Assembly (NCBI RefSeq): GCF_014200045.1
Contig: NZ_JACHOV010000008.1
Coordinates: 147,900 to 211,899 of the forward strand
DNA length: 64,000 nucleotides
Source: Rhizorhapis suberifaciens
Lineage (GTDB): Bacteria > Pseudomonadota > Alphaproteobacteria > Sphingomonadales > Sphingomonadaceae
Reading direction: 5' to 3'
Shown: positions 47,534-56,757 of the stretch, piece after piece
Numbering within the stretch: the stretch's first letter is position 1
Layout: each line of letters starts with the position of its first letter
Notes under the pieces: generated by a model
Seen by the model: the letters and a program-made list of their open reading frames with translations, nothing else
Told to the model about the DNA's origin: nothing
The model's database searches: none
Program-made: the position numbers and the translations under genes

Positions 47534-48241
47534 ATGACTGCAACTATCGCCCTTGTTGATGATGACAAGAATATCCTGACCTCCGTCTCTATCGCGTTAC
47601 AGGCCGAGGGGTTCGTGACGAGAATATACTCTGACGCCGAGACAGCGCTAAAGGCTCTTCTGGATAACCCTCCTGACCTTGGCGTATTCGATATCAAGAT
47701 GCCCCGCATGGACGGGCTGGAATTGCTCCGCCGCCTTCGTGAAAAAAGCGCGATTCCGGTCATCTTCCTGACGTCCAAGGACGATGAGCTCGACGAAGCC
47801 ATCGGCCTGGCAATGGGTGCGGACGATTACATAACCAAGCCATTCTCCCAGCGCCTGCTGATCGCCCGCATCCGCGCGATCCTTCGCAGGGCCGAATATA
47901 GTCGGACACCCGGCGGCGAAGAGGCTGAAAATACGGCCGAACCCATTATTCGCGGGCGGCTTGAAATGGACCCGGCGCGGCATCGTGTGAAATGGTCCGG
48001 CAAAGACGTGACGCTTACCGTGACCGAATTCCTCATTTTGGAAACGCTGGCCCAGCGGCCCGGGGTGGTCAAAAACCGAAACCAGTTGATGGACGCCGCT
48101 TATCAGGATGACGTGTATGTCGACGACCGCACGATCGACAGCCATATCAAGCGGCTGAGGCGCAAATTCCGGGAGGTAGATCCTGACTTCAACGCTATCG
48201 ATACGCTTTATGGCGCCGGATACCGATTCTCAGACGACTAG
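47534..48241 (+). CDS. chvI: response regulator ChvI (OmpR/PhoB family)
   Basis: A 235-residue regulator. The receiver domain has acidic residues 9-11 (VDDDK), phospho-acceptor Asp53 ([11 protein letters not shown]), Thr in FLTSKDD and Lys in DYITKPF; the C-terminal winged helix ends [14 protein letters not shown] and TLYGAGYRF. The start ATG 47534 matches the family start ([18 protein letters not shown]); earlier in-frame codons add a non-conserved extension. chvG begins 32 bp before its stop, in another frame. Confidence 0.94.
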   Translation: MTATIALVDDDKNILTSVSIALQAEGFVTRIYSDAETALKALLDNPPDLGVFDIKMPRMDGLELLRRLREKSAIPVIFLTSKDDELDEAIGLAMGADDYITKPFSQRLLIARIRAILRRAEYSRTPGGEEAENTAEPIIRGRLEMDPARHRVKWSGKDVTLTVTEFLILETLAQRPGVVKNRNQLMDAAYQDDVYVDDRTIDSHIKRLRRKFREVDPDFNAIDTLYGAGYRFSDD

Positions 48242-49805
48242 GGACACCGACCTTGCGCTGCAATGGTCAGGGAAATTGTCGCTCACCCGCCGTATATTGG
48301 CGGTCAACATCCTGGCGCTCGCGCTTCTCGCAGGGGGATTTTTCTATCTCGACAGCTACCGGACACGAATTGTCGATACGCGACTGGAACAAAGTGAGCG
48401 GGAATTACAGCTGCTTGCCATCGGCCTGGACCGTGCACCGCGTGGCCAATGGAATGACTTGATTGCCGCCTTTGCCAGGCAAACTGATGACCGGATTCGC
48501 CTTTATGATGCGAACGGACGACGGATTGCCGATAGCTTCGGCATGGACGCACCGCGCTACGAGTTGCGTGATCCAAGAAGCGAGTCCTGGGAACGGCAGG
48601 TCGCCCGATGGCTGGACAAGATCATAGACAGGATCGTCTGGGCCGAACTGCCGCCCGATTTTGCAGAGCCCGCCGTCGATGAAGCCGGCCGTTGGCCCGA
48701 ACTGGTGGAGGCACGAAGAACCGGAGAGGCAAAATCCGTCTTCCGTTATGCCCCCGACCGAACGCCCATGATTTCAGCCGCCGTCTCAATGGGTGCAGGA
48801 AAACAGCAACTCCTTGCCACTGAGAACGCCCGCGACATTACCCGCATCGTACGCGCAGAGCGTTTCAGGCTCGGTGTGGTGCTGGGTGTAGCCTTCATTA
48901 TTTCGATTCTCCTCTCTCTGTTTCTTGCCAGAACAATCGTGCGGCCGCTGCGGCGGTTGGCGCGAGCGGCTGTTCGCGTAAGATTGGGCCGTGCGCGCGA
49001 AGTTACGGTGCCTCGCCTGCCCTCGCGTAAAGATGAGATCGGCTTGCTGGCTCGTGCGCTCTCCGACATGAGCCATGCGCTTCGCCAGCGGATAGACGCC
49101 ACTGAGGCATTTGCCGCGGACGTAACCCACGAGCTTAAAAATCCCATTGCTTCTCTGCGATCCGCCTTAGAGGCGCTCTCTACCGTCGAAGCTCCTGAAT
49201 TGCGGACGCAGCTTATGGATATCGCGCAGGATGATGTGCGGAGGCTGGATCGCCTGGTCACTGATATCGCGGAAGCTTCGCGGGTGGACGCTCAGCTCTC
49301 GCGTGCAAAATTCGATGAAGTAGATCTGGGGCTTACCATTGAAAGGCTAGTTGTAGGGCGCGAAGCGCGGGGACTTCCAAGGCATGTCCGACTGGCCTTT
49401 GCCCGGCCTCGAAAAGGAGTTGCAGTCGTGATGGGTGATGAACAGCGGTTACTTCGCGTGATGGAAAATCTCGTGGACAACGCCATCTCGTTTTCGCCTC
49501 CAGGGGGATTGGTACAGATTGTGGCGACCCGGGTGCAGGATGATGTGTTGATCAGTGTTGAAGACGAAGGTCCGGGCGTGCCGGAATCGGAAAGGGAAAC
49601 AATCTTCCGGCGCTTTCACAGCGTTCGGCCAAATAGCGAAGATTTCGGAAAGCATAGTGGCCTGGGTCTCGCAATTGCCCGCTCCATCGTGGAAGGCCAT
49701 CATGGCACTATCATCATAGGCGACCGAGACGACAGTCTCCATGGAGCGCGTTTCGAAATGCAACTACCCGCCTCAGTGAAAGCTGAAAAGGAGGCGATTG
49801 CCTGA
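48210..49805 (+). CDS. chvG: sensor histidine kinase ChvG
   Basis: A 531-residue membrane kinase. Two transmembrane helices (~28-46 and ~223-242) bracket a periplasmic sensor domain, followed by a HAMP domain, the phospho-acceptor His307 (DVTHELKNP), and the ATPase domain with N ([10 protein letters not shown]), G1 (EDEGPGVP) and G2 ([12 protein letters not shown]) boxes. It overlaps chvI by 32 bp. The downstream hprK-rapZ-PTS genes usual in related genomes are missing here; dnaX follows instead. Confidence 0.94.
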   Translation: MAPDTDSQTTRDTDLALQWSGKLSLTRRILAVNILALALLAGGFFYLDSYRTRIVDTRLEQSERELQLLAIGLDRAPRGQWNDLIAAFARQTDDRIRLYDANGRRIADSFGMDAPRYELRDPRSESWERQVARWLDKIIDRIVWAELPPDFAEPAVDEAGRWPELVEARRTGEAKSVFRYAPDRTPMISAAVSMGAGKQQLLATENARDITRIVRAERFRLGVVLGVAFIISILLSLFLARTIVRPLRRLARAAVRVRLGRAREVTVPRLPSRKDEIGLLARALSDMSHALRQRIDATEAFAADVTHELKNPIASLRSALEALSTVEAPELRTQLMDIAQDDVRRLDRLVTDIAEASRVDAQLSRAKFDEVDLGLTIERLVVGREARGLPRHVRLAFARPRKGVAVVMGDEQRLLRVMENLVDNAISFSPPGGLVQIVATRVQDDVLISVEDEGPGVPESERETIFRRFHSVRPNSEDFGKHSGLGLAIARSIVEGHHGTIIIGDRDDSLHGARFEMQLPASVKAEKEAIA

Positions 49806-49953
49806 TAAGCCCGCCAAGTTGGAGTCTCAGCTGAACCCGAGGGCCCGGACGCCTCACATCGAGCCCCACCATCGAACTCGAAACCAAACATCTAGGAGCG
49901 CGCGATCCCACCCCTCCGGTTGCCCAGGATGGCCAAGGCAGGCTGCGCAAAAA

Positions 49954-49982
49954 CTCCTCGACTTTGCTCGGGACCAACGGCT
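49954..49982 (-). repeat. dispersed repeat copy between chvG and dnaX
   Basis: CTCCTCGACTTTGCTCGGG followed by ACCAACGGCT matches, in reverse orientation, the repeats at 28933 and 45505. It sits in the 200-bp gap between chvG and dnaX, in which no other gene is seen. Confidence 0.65.
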
Positions 49983-50005
49983 GGAAAACGGCTAGAACAA
50001 GCCTC

Positions 50006-51643
50006 ATGACCGATTCCTCCCAGCCCTACCGCGTTTTGGCGCGCAAGTACCGGCCGCAGAACTTTGCGCAACTCATCGGCCAGGATGCAATGGTTCAGAC
50101 CTTAGGGAACGCCATCAAGCGCGACCGCCTGGCTCATGCCTTTCTGATGACCGGCGTGCGCGGGGTGGGTAAAACATCAACCGCGCGCCTTATCGCCAAA
50201 GCGCTGAACTGCGTGGGCCCTGACGGTCAAGGCGGTCCCACTATCGATCCCTGCGGCGTCTGCGAACCATGCAAGGCCATTGCCGAGGGTCGCCATATCG
50301 ACGTTATAGAAATGGATGCAGCGTCCAATACCGGCGTCGACGACGTGCGCGAAATCATTGAGGCGGTACGCTATTCCGCCGTTTCCGCACGCTACAAGGT
50401 CTATATCATCGACGAAGTTCACATGCTGACCAAAAATGCTTTCAATGCGCTCTTGAAAACGCTTGAGGAACCTCCCCCGCACGTCAAATTTCTGTTTGCC
50501 ACGACCGAAGTTAACAAGGTGCCGATAACGGTGCTTTCCCGCTGCCAGCGTTTCGACCTTCGGCGTATTCCATCGGAAAAACTTGCTGCACATTTTGCCC
50601 ATGTGGTGGAACAAGAGGGTGTGGCCGCTGAACCCGAAGCGCTAGCCCTTATCGCCCAATCGGCAGAGGGCTCAGCTCGGGATGGCCTTTCTATCCTGGA
50701 TCAGGCCATTGCCCATGCCGATATGGAAGGCGGGGCGAAGGTAACCGCCGCACAAGTTCGGGAGATGCTTGGCCTGTCCGACCGTGGGGCAGTGCGCCGC
50801 CTCTTCACTCATTTGCTGGAAGGCAAGCCTCAGGAGCTGCTGGCCGCCGTGAATGAACAGCATATGTTGGGCGTTGAGCCATTGGCGTTGATGCGCGGCT
50901 TGCTCGAAATTTGCCATGCGATCACCGTCTTTAAATCCAGCCGGAATGACGATGATCCGATGCGTTCGGAAGAAGAGCGCGCCATGCTTGCCGATTGGGC
51001 GAGCCAGATGGGCTTTGCGACGCTGCATCGCCTCTGGCAGCTTCTGTTGAAGGGGCATGATGAAGTTGCCAGTGCGGCCATGCCCGTCGAGGCCTGCGAC
51101 ATGGCCCTGCTCCGGGTCCTTCACGCGGCCACGCTGCCCGATCCGGGAGAACTTGCGGAATTGTTGAAGGAAGGGCGAGCGCCTTCTGAAGCTGCGACAC
51201 CTAAGGCGAGATCGGCCGAAAATCCTCCCGCAGGCCCGGTAGAGCAGCCTTCTTCTGAGAGTCTGGCCCCCGACAGTTTCCGCGCCCTGATCGAATTGCT
51301 CTGGGAAAAAGGCAAGCCGCATCTGGCCCAACAGATGCACGATTATATCGGCCTCGTCCGCTATGCCCCGCCGCAACTCGTCATAAAGCCGGTCCAGCCC
51401 TTGCCTGCGGAATTCAACCGGGATACGGCGGCGGTCCTCAAGAGTTTGACGGGAATGAACTGGCAGGTCGCGACGGGCGATGGACCTGCGGAACCCAGCC
51501 TGTTGGAGCAGGAGCAAGCCATTGAGGCCGAAGCCCACCAGGCGATATTGGATACCCCCAGCGTCAAAGCTGCCATGGCGGCGTTTCCGGATGCGGAACT
51601 GCTGCCGATTGACGAAAACGACAAATGGAGTGCAACCGCATGA
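50006..51643 (+). CDS. dnaX: DNA polymerase III subunit gamma/tau
   Basis: A 545-residue clamp-loader ATPase. The start YRVLARKYRPQNFAQLIGQ, Walker A GVRGVGKTS (residues 50-58), a four-cysteine zinc module (one Cys before GPDGQGG, then CGVCEPC), the Walker B IIDEVHML and the SRCQRF arginine finger motif are present. ATG 50006 is chosen because conservation starts there; an upstream in-frame start would include repeat DNA. ybaB overlaps its stop by 4 bp. Confidence 0.97.
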   Translation: MTDSSQPYRVLARKYRPQNFAQLIGQDAMVQTLGNAIKRDRLAHAFLMTGVRGVGKTSTARLIAKALNCVGPDGQGGPTIDPCGVCEPCKAIAEGRHIDVIEMDAASNTGVDDVREIIEAVRYSAVSARYKVYIIDEVHMLTKNAFNALLKTLEEPPPHVKFLFATTEVNKVPITVLSRCQRFDLRRIPSEKLAAHFAHVVEQEGVAAEPEALALIAQSAEGSARDGLSILDQAIAHADMEGGAKVTAAQVREMLGLSDRGAVRRLFTHLLEGKPQELLAAVNEQHMLGVEPLALMRGLLEICHAITVFKSSRNDDDPMRSEEERAMLADWASQMGFATLHRLWQLLLKGHDEVASAAMPVEACDMALLRVLHAATLPDPGELAELLKEGRAPSEAATPKARSAENPPAGPVEQPSSESLAPDSFRALIELLWEKGKPHLAQQMHDYIGLVRYAPPQLVIKPVQPLPAEFNRDTAAVLKSLTGMNWQVATGDGPAEPSLLEQEQAIEAEAHQAILDTPSVKAAMAAFPDAELLPIDENDKWSATA

Positions 51644-51963
51644 AGGATTTGGATGAAATTCTCGGCATGGCGAAAAACGTCCAGGCTGAGTTGGAAAAGG
51701 CCCAGGCCAATCTCGACAATATTGAAGTGGAAGGCGTTTCGGGCGGCGGCCTCGTGAAAGTCCGCGCCACTGCAAAGGGGCGCATAGTCGGGGTCTCAAT
51801 CGATGACAGCCTGCTTGCTCCCAGCGAAAAGCAGATGACCGAAGACCTGGTGGCCGCTGCATTCAATGACGCGCGCGTAAAGGCGGATCAGGCAAGCCAG
51901 CAGGAAATGAGCAAGATGACTGCGGGTATTCCTCTGCCGCCGGGCTTCAAGCTGCCGTTTTGA
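51640..51963 (+). CDS. ybaB: YbaB/EbfC family nucleoid-associated protein
   Basis: A 107-residue small DNA-binding protein (MKDLDEILGMAKNVQAELEKAQANL...), with the family core VEGVSGGGLVKVRATAKG and a C-terminal PLPPGFKLPF. It is coupled to dnaX (ATGA), the usual arrangement. recR, which normally comes third, is not here. Confidence 0.94.
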   Translation: MKDLDEILGMAKNVQAELEKAQANLDNIEVEGVSGGGLVKVRATAKGRIVGVSIDDSLLAPSEKQMTEDLVAAAFNDARVKADQASQQEMSKMTAGIPLPPGFKLPF

Positions 51964-52143
51964 CCAAAAGCGCCGTTCTTCAAGGGGAAGGGGTGCGGTA
52001 GCGTTGCAAGGCCCGCCCATGGCTGACGCCCGCCTTTGCTGGAAAGGGTGGAAGGCCATTATTGATATGTTGAGCTTCTATACCATATTGGGAAAAATTC
52101 GGGCGCCCCTCTCCTACCTTGCCGCGTCCGCCCTGGAGTTAAT

Positions 52144-54540
52144 ATGACGACATCCTATCCATTGCTCCCTCTGCGCGACATTGTCGTTTTTCCACAGATG
52201 ATCGTTCCCCTTTTCGTCGGCCGCGACAAGAGCGTGGTTGCACTGGAAAAGGCCATGGAAGCGGACAAGGACATCTTCCTGGTGGCGCAGCTCGATCCGG
52301 CTGAAGACGATCCTGACCGCGACGCGCTTTATGACCTTGGCGTAATTGCCACGGTGCTTCAGCTACTGAAGCTTCCGGACGGGACAGTTCGCGTCCTGGT
52401 GGAGGGCAAGCAGCGCGCACAACTAGAAAATCTTTCGGCCGAAGACGGCTATGTACTCGCCGATGTGACGCCGGTTGAGGAAATTCCCGCGGCAGGCCCT
52501 GAAGCCGCGGCGCTCATGCGCTCGGTGGTCGAACAGTTTGAAAATTATGCAAAGCTCAACAAGAAGCTGCCGGCTGAAACGCCGGTGCAGTTGAGTGAGA
52601 TCGAGGAGGCCGCGCGCCTGGCCGATGCTGTCGCCGCCAATATCAACGTGAAGGTGGCCGACAAACAATCCCTGCTGGTTGAAGCTGATCCTGTAAAACG
52701 TTTGGAAATGGTGTTCGCCTTTATGGAGGGCGAACTCGGAGTGCTTCAGGTCGAGCGCAAGATCCGCGGCCGCGTGAAGCGGCAAATGGAAAAGACCCAG
52801 CGCGAATATTATCTGAACGAACAGCTTAAGGCCATTCAGCGCGAGTTGGGCAATGAGGGCGAAGACGGCGGCGACGAACTGGCTGAACTTACCGCCAAAA
52901 TTGCCAAGCTGAAGCTCAGTCAGGAAGCCCGTACCAAGGCGCAGGCAGAGTTGAAAAAGCTGAAGAGCATGCAACCGATGTCGGCGGAAGCCACGGTTGT
53001 GCGCAATTATTTGGATGTGCTGCTCGGCCTGCCCTGGGGGAAGAAGTCCAAGCTCAAGAAGGACCTGAAGACCGCTCAGGAGGTGCTGGACGCAGATCAT
53101 TTCGCGCTTGAAAAGGTCAAGGACCGCATCATTGAATATCTGGCCGTACAGGCTCGCACCAACAAGCTGAAGGGTCCTATTCTGTGCCTCGTCGGCCCTC
53201 CCGGCGTTGGTAAGACCTCGCTGGGACGATCGATCGCAAAGGCGACCGGGCGTGAGTTCGTTCGCCAGTCTCTGGGCGGCGTGCGCGATGAAGCTGAGAT
53301 TCGCGGCCATCGCCGCACCTATATCGGTTCCTTGCCGGGCAAAATCGTGACCAACCTTAAAAAGGCTGGCACCAGCAACCCGCTGTTCCTTCTCGACGAG
53401 ATCGACAAGCTGGGCCAGGATTTCCGCGGTGATCCCGCCTCGGCGCTACTTGAGGTGCTTGACCCCGAACAGAACAGCAAATTTCAGGATCACTATCTTG
53501 AGATCGACATCGATCTTTCAGATGTGATGTTTGTTACGACCGCTAACTCGTTGAATTTGCCTCAGCCTTTGCTTGACCGTATGGAAATCATTCGGCTGGA
53601 AGGCTATACCGAGGATGAAAAGGTTCAAATCGCCGAACGTCATCTGCTGCCCAAGCAGATCGAAGCTCATGGTTTGAAGGACGGCGAGTTTGAAGTCACT
53701 GAGGAGGCGGTTCGCGACCTCATCCGCTATTACACGCGGGAGGCAGGCGTTCGCACGCTGGAACGCGAACTGGCTCGCCTCGCTCGCAAGGCCCTGCGCA
53801 AAATTCTTGAAGGCAATATTGAAAAAGCCATCATCACTCCTGAAAATCTGACGGATTATGCAGGCGTCCGGAAATTCCGCCACGGTGTCGGTGAGGATGA
53901 AAACCAGATCGGCGCAGTTACTGGCCTTGCTTGGACGGAGGTCGGGGGTGAACTTCTGACCATTGAATCGGTTACGGTGCCGGGCAAAGGCCAGATCCGG
54001 ACTACTGGCAAGCTCGGCGATGTCATGACCGAATCGATCCAGGCTGCGTTTTCTTATGTGAAGGCGCGTTCGCCCGGCTATGGAATCAAGCCCAGCATTT
54101 ATAACCGCAAGGACATACATATTCACTTGCCCGAGGGCGCGGTGCCAAAGGATGGCCCCTCCGCGGGCATTGGCATGGTCACGTCGATCGTGTCGACGCT
54201 CACCGGCAACCCCGTCCGAAAGGACGTGGCGATGACAGGTGAAGTCACACTTCGCGGCCGGGTTCTGCCCATCGGCGGATTGAAGGAAAAGCTGCTGGCC
54301 GCATTAAGGGGCGGTATCAAGACAGTCCTGATCCCGGCCGAAAATGAAAAGGATCTGGCTGAGATTCCGGCGAACGTGAAAGAGGGACTTGAGATCGTTC
54401 CGGTTTCCCATGTCGATGAGGTTCTTGTTAGAGCGCTTGCGGCCCCCCTAACGCCTATTGATTGGACCGAAGAAGACGATTTGGCGGCGCAACCAGCGGC
54501 GCCGGTTCACGGCGAAAATGATGCTGCATTGCGCCATTAA
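52144..54540 (+). CDS. lon: ATP-dependent protease Lon
   Basis: A 798-residue AAA+ protease degrading misfolded and regulatory proteins. The N-terminal substrate domain (LPLLPLRDIVVFPQMIVPLFVGR) is followed by the AAA module with Walker A GPPGVGKTS (~351-359) and Walker B LFLLDEIDK, and the protease domain with the catalytic Ser673 (KDGPSAG) and Lys about 43 residues later (GGLKEKLLAA). It is full length. The unstructured C-terminal tail is short. hup follows after 160 bp. Confidence 0.98.
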   Translation: MTTSYPLLPLRDIVVFPQMIVPLFVGRDKSVVALEKAMEADKDIFLVAQLDPAEDDPDRDALYDLGVIATVLQLLKLPDGTVRVLVEGKQRAQLENLSAEDGYVLADVTPVEEIPAAGPEAAALMRSVVEQFENYAKLNKKLPAETPVQLSEIEEAARLADAVAANINVKVADKQSLLVEADPVKRLEMVFAFMEGELGVLQVERKIRGRVKRQMEKTQREYYLNEQLKAIQRELGNEGEDGGDELAELTAKIAKLKLSQEARTKAQAELKKLKSMQPMSAEATVVRNYLDVLLGLPWGKKSKLKKDLKTAQEVLDADHFALEKVKDRIIEYLAVQARTNKLKGPILCLVGPPGVGKTSLGRSIAKATGREFVRQSLGGVRDEAEIRGHRRTYIGSLPGKIVTNLKKAGTSNPLFLLDEIDKLGQDFRGDPASALLEVLDPEQNSKFQDHYLEIDIDLSDVMFVTTANSLNLPQPLLDRMEIIRLEGYTEDEKVQIAERHLLPKQIEAHGLKDGEFEVTEEAVRDLIRYYTREAGVRTLERELARLARKALRKILEGNIEKAIITPENLTDYAGVRKFRHGVGEDENQIGAVTGLAWTEVGGELLTIESVTVPGKGQIRTTGKLGDVMTESIQAAFSYVKARSPGYGIKPSIYNRKDIHIHLPEGAVPKDGPSAGIGMVTSIVSTLTGNPVRKDVAMTGEVTLRGRVLPIGGLKEKLLAALRGGIKTVLIPAENEKDLAEIPANVKEGLEIVPVSHVDEVLVRALAAPLTPIDWTEEDDLAAQPAAPVHGENDAALRH

Positions 54541-54614
54541 TGTCCGATTTATACAATTTTCGTTTCGTTAGGCATAAGATCGCGCTTTTTGGGGGTTTTT
54601 TCATCGCTTTCCCT

Positions 54615-54644
54615 TTGACAGGCGCTTCTTAGTTCGCCTTTATG
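54615..54644 (+). promoter_or_regulatory. candidate promoter of hup
   Basis: A perfect TTGACA (54615-54620) is followed after 18 bp by TTTATG (54639-54644). The gene starts 56 bp later, with AGGGGG/CCCAGGG upstream of its ATG. Confidence 0.45.
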
Positions 54645-54699
54645 TGCCGCCTAACCGCGATTCCTATTTCAACATCCAGAACAAGGGGGTTCCCAGGGC

Positions 54700-54972
54700 A
54701 TGAACAAACAAGATCTGATTGGTACCGTCGCTGACAGCAGTGGCCTCAGCAAGACCGATGCAAGCAAGGCCGTAGAGGGCGTTTTTGACGCAATCACTGG
54801 CGCCCTGAAAAAGGGTGATGAAGTACGCCTCGTCGGCTTCGGTACTTTTTCGGTTACCAAACGCAAGGCGTCTACCGGCCGCAACCCTCGCACCGGCGAG
54901 CCCATGACGATCAAAGCTTCGGCCCAGCCAAAGTTTAAGGCTGGCAAGGGTCTGAAGGATTCCGTCAACTGA
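54700..54972 (+). CDS. hup: HU family DNA-binding protein
   Basis: A 90-residue histone-like protein. MNKQDLIGTVADSSGLSKTDA is the helical dimerisation half, and GFGTFSVTKRKASTGRNPRTGE forms the DNA-binding beta arm, with PKFKAGKGLKDSVN at the end. It directly follows lon, as in many bacteria. Its own terminator and promoter suggest separate, abundant expression. Confidence 0.97.
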   Translation: MNKQDLIGTVADSSGLSKTDASKAVEGVFDAITGALKKGDEVRLVGFGTFSVTKRKASTGRNPRTGEPMTIKASAQPKFKAGKGLKDSVN

Positions 54973-54976
54973 TTTC

Positions 54977-55004
54977 GCGAGGTGCCCCTACTGGGGTGCC
55001 TCGC
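54977..55004 (+). promoter_or_regulatory. long hairpin after hup without T-tract
   Basis: GCGAGGTGCCCC pairs with GGGGTGCCTCGC around TACT: 12 pairs, two of them G-U. It begins 4 bp after the hup stop, and since the real terminator lies 37 bp further, it may protect the mRNA 3' end. Confidence 0.55.
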
Positions 55005-55040
55005 TCTACTGTCTTCGCGGTCTTGCAAGATAGAAAATAG

Positions 55041-55064
55041 AAAGGCGCCTCCGGGCGCCTTTTT
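55041..55064 (+). terminator. rho-independent terminator of hup
   Basis: AAGGCGCC (55042-55049) and GGCGCCTT (55054-55061) form a stem with loop TCCG, followed by T5. Confidence 0.9.
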
Positions 55065-55195
55065 AACAGACGGCGACTAACGGCGACGTCCATGCCCGCT
55101 TTTTCACCTCATATCCATAACAACGCTTGACGCTGGGCCATAGCCGCCATTATGTGCCTGCTCCGCGTCGCCATCTTTCTGATGGGCACGCCGTG

Positions 55196-55272
55196 GCGAT
55201 CGTAGCTCAGTTGGTTAGAGCGCTGGTTTGTGGTACCAGAGGTCGCGGGTTCGGATCCCGTCGATCGCCCCA
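55196..55272 (+). tRNA. tRNA-His (GTG)
   Basis: A full cloverleaf. The acceptor GCGATCG pairs with CGATCGC, the anticodon stem CTGGT/ACCAG frames loop TTGTGGT with anticodon GTG (55230-55232), and the T arm has GGTTCGGATCCC. Discriminator C (55269) is followed by an encoded CCA (55270-55272), and the base before the acceptor (55195) is G, as needed for the extra G-1 of tRNA-His. No integrated element is seen beside it. Confidence 0.96.
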
Positions 55273-55286
55273 TTTGTTCCGAAGCA

Positions 55287-55346
55287 GCAATATGCACTGG
55301 CCTTCTCGGGACGAAAAGATATTACTATATCCAGTAATAATATTGC
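55287..55346 (+). promoter_or_regulatory. inverted repeat upstream of leucine dehydrogenase
   Basis: GCAATATGCACTGG (55287-55300) faces CCAGTAATAATATTGC (55331-55346), a two-base-gapped inverted repeat. Inside the right arm TATTACT-N6-AGTAATA (55320-55339) is a second, perfect dyad. Both end within 20 bp of the start codon, a typical position for an operator. Confidence 0.4.
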
Positions 55347-55358
55347 CAGGAACGCTTC

Positions 55359-56408
55359 ATGCCCGCGCTTTGGGATATGACAGATTTTGACGACCATGAG
55401 GGCGTCCACCTTTTCTCCGATCCCAAGTCCCGCCTGTCGGCAGTTATTGCCATACACTCCACCGCGCTCGGTCCCGCAGCTGGCGGCGTTCGTTTCTGGC
55501 ACTATTCAGATAAGAACGCGGCCATTACCGACGCATTGCGCTTGTCTCGCGGCATGAGCTTCAAGAACGCCATGGCCGGATTGCCTATGGGCGGCGGCAA
55601 GGGAGTGATCCTTGCCAGCAAGGACCTGAAAAAAACGCCCGAACTGCTGGCCGCTTTTGCCAAAGCGGTGGAGTCGCTCGGCGGGCGTTATGTCACAGCG
55701 CAGGATGTCGGCATGAGCGAGGCTGATATGATCGCGCTTTCGCATGGCACTTCCTATGTGTCGGGGCTGCCACCCGAAAATGGCGGCGCTGGCGGCGACC
55801 CGGGGCCCTCCACGGCTTATGGCGTCTTCCTGGGCGTCAAGGCGGCTATTCAATATCGGTTGGGTGCAGACACCGCCAAAGACGTGCACATCGCCATACA
55901 GGGCGTGGGCAGCGTGGGTGCGGGACTTGCCCGATATCTCGCAAAAGAAGGCGCGAAGCTGACAATAACGGATGTCAACAGCGAGCGCGCAAAAGCGCTG
56001 GCCGGCGAGATTGGCGCGGCTACCGTTGCACCCGATCAAATTATGCAAACCAATGCCGACGTGTTCAGCCCTAATGCCCTGGGCGCGATCCTGAACGAGG
56101 ACAGCATTGGGAAGCTTAAAGCAGGGATAATCGCAGGCGGGGCGAACAACCAACTTGCCACGCGAACAGACGGCGATCGCGTCCTTTCCCGCGGGCTGCT
56201 TTATGCGCCTGATTATGTCATAAATGCCGGGGGCATCATCAATGTGGCGCTGGAATATCTGGGGCAAGGCGACCGAGTTGAAGTGAACAGCCGTATCGAG
56301 CAGATCCCCGCCCGGCTCACCCGAATATGGCAGGAAAGCGAACGTTGCGGGCTCCCGGCGTCCGAAGTGGCCGATGCTTTGGCAAAAAAGCTGATCGGGA
56401 GAGGTTAA
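55359..56408 (+). CDS. leucine dehydrogenase (Glu/Leu/Phe/Val dehydrogenase family)
   Basis: A 349-residue NAD-dependent amino acid dehydrogenase. The catalytic lysines are Lys69 (MSFKNAMAG) and Lys81 (GGGKG), and the NAD motif is GVGSVGAGLA near residue 186. Length and the LGPAAGGVRFWHY segment fit leucine dehydrogenases better than glutamate dehydrogenases (about 420-450). It probably deaminates branched-chain amino acids to 2-oxo acids. Its substrate is inferred. Confidence 0.88.
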   Translation: MPALWDMTDFDDHEGVHLFSDPKSRLSAVIAIHSTALGPAAGGVRFWHYSDKNAAITDALRLSRGMSFKNAMAGLPMGGGKGVILASKDLKKTPELLAAFAKAVESLGGRYVTAQDVGMSEADMIALSHGTSYVSGLPPENGGAGGDPGPSTAYGVFLGVKAAIQYRLGADTAKDVHIAIQGVGSVGAGLARYLAKEGAKLTITDVNSERAKALAGEIGAATVAPDQIMQTNADVFSPNALGAILNEDSIGKLKAGIIAGGANNQLATRTDGDRVLSRGLLYAPDYVINAGGIINVALEYLGQGDRVEVNSRIEQIPARLTRIWQESERCGLPASEVADALAKKLIGRG

Positions 56409-56409
56409 C

Positions 56410-56757
56410 TTACACGCCTTGCATATTCCGGCTCAGGCTGGGAATGCGCACTGTCAAAGTCTCCAGGGTGTCGTCCAGTCTGATTTGACAGGATAAGCGG
56501 CTCGTTCGCGTCGCACCAGCGGCAAGATCCAGCATATCCTCCTCGCTTTCGCTAGCGGGCGGGAGCTTCCCAAAGTCCTCCAAATCCACCAGCACGTGAC
56601 AGGTCGAACACGCCATCTGCCCTTCGCAGGTACCCTCCAACGGCTGCCCATTCGCTTGCGCGACATCCAACAGACATCCGCCTGAAGGAGCGTCCACAAC
56701 TAACCGTTGCTGGCCATCCGCACTTATGAAAGTCACCTTAGTCACTGTAATTCCCAT
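56410..56757 (-). CDS. 2Fe-2S ferredoxin (adrenodoxin type)
   Basis: A 115-residue ferredoxin with cluster ligands Cys44, Cys50, Cys53 (CEGQMACSTC) and Cys near 90 (LSCQIR), the adrenodoxin/isc-fdx spacing. Its first 16 bp overlap the end of the cysteine desulfurase gene, so they are coupled. It could supply electrons for Fe-S cluster assembly or to a P450; a P450 is encoded about 7 kb away. Which one is not determinable. Confidence 0.93.
   Translation of the reverse strand: MGITVTKVTFISADGQQRLVVDAPSGGCLLDVAQANGQPLEGTCEGQMACSTCHVLVDLEDFGKLPPASESEEDMLDLAAGATRTSRLSCQIRLDDTLETLTVRIPSLSRNMQGV

Noticed and set aside
55196..55272. tRNA-His as an attachment site for an integrated element
   Set aside because: No integrase or duplicated tRNA 3' end is seen within the surrounding genes, which are all housekeeping.
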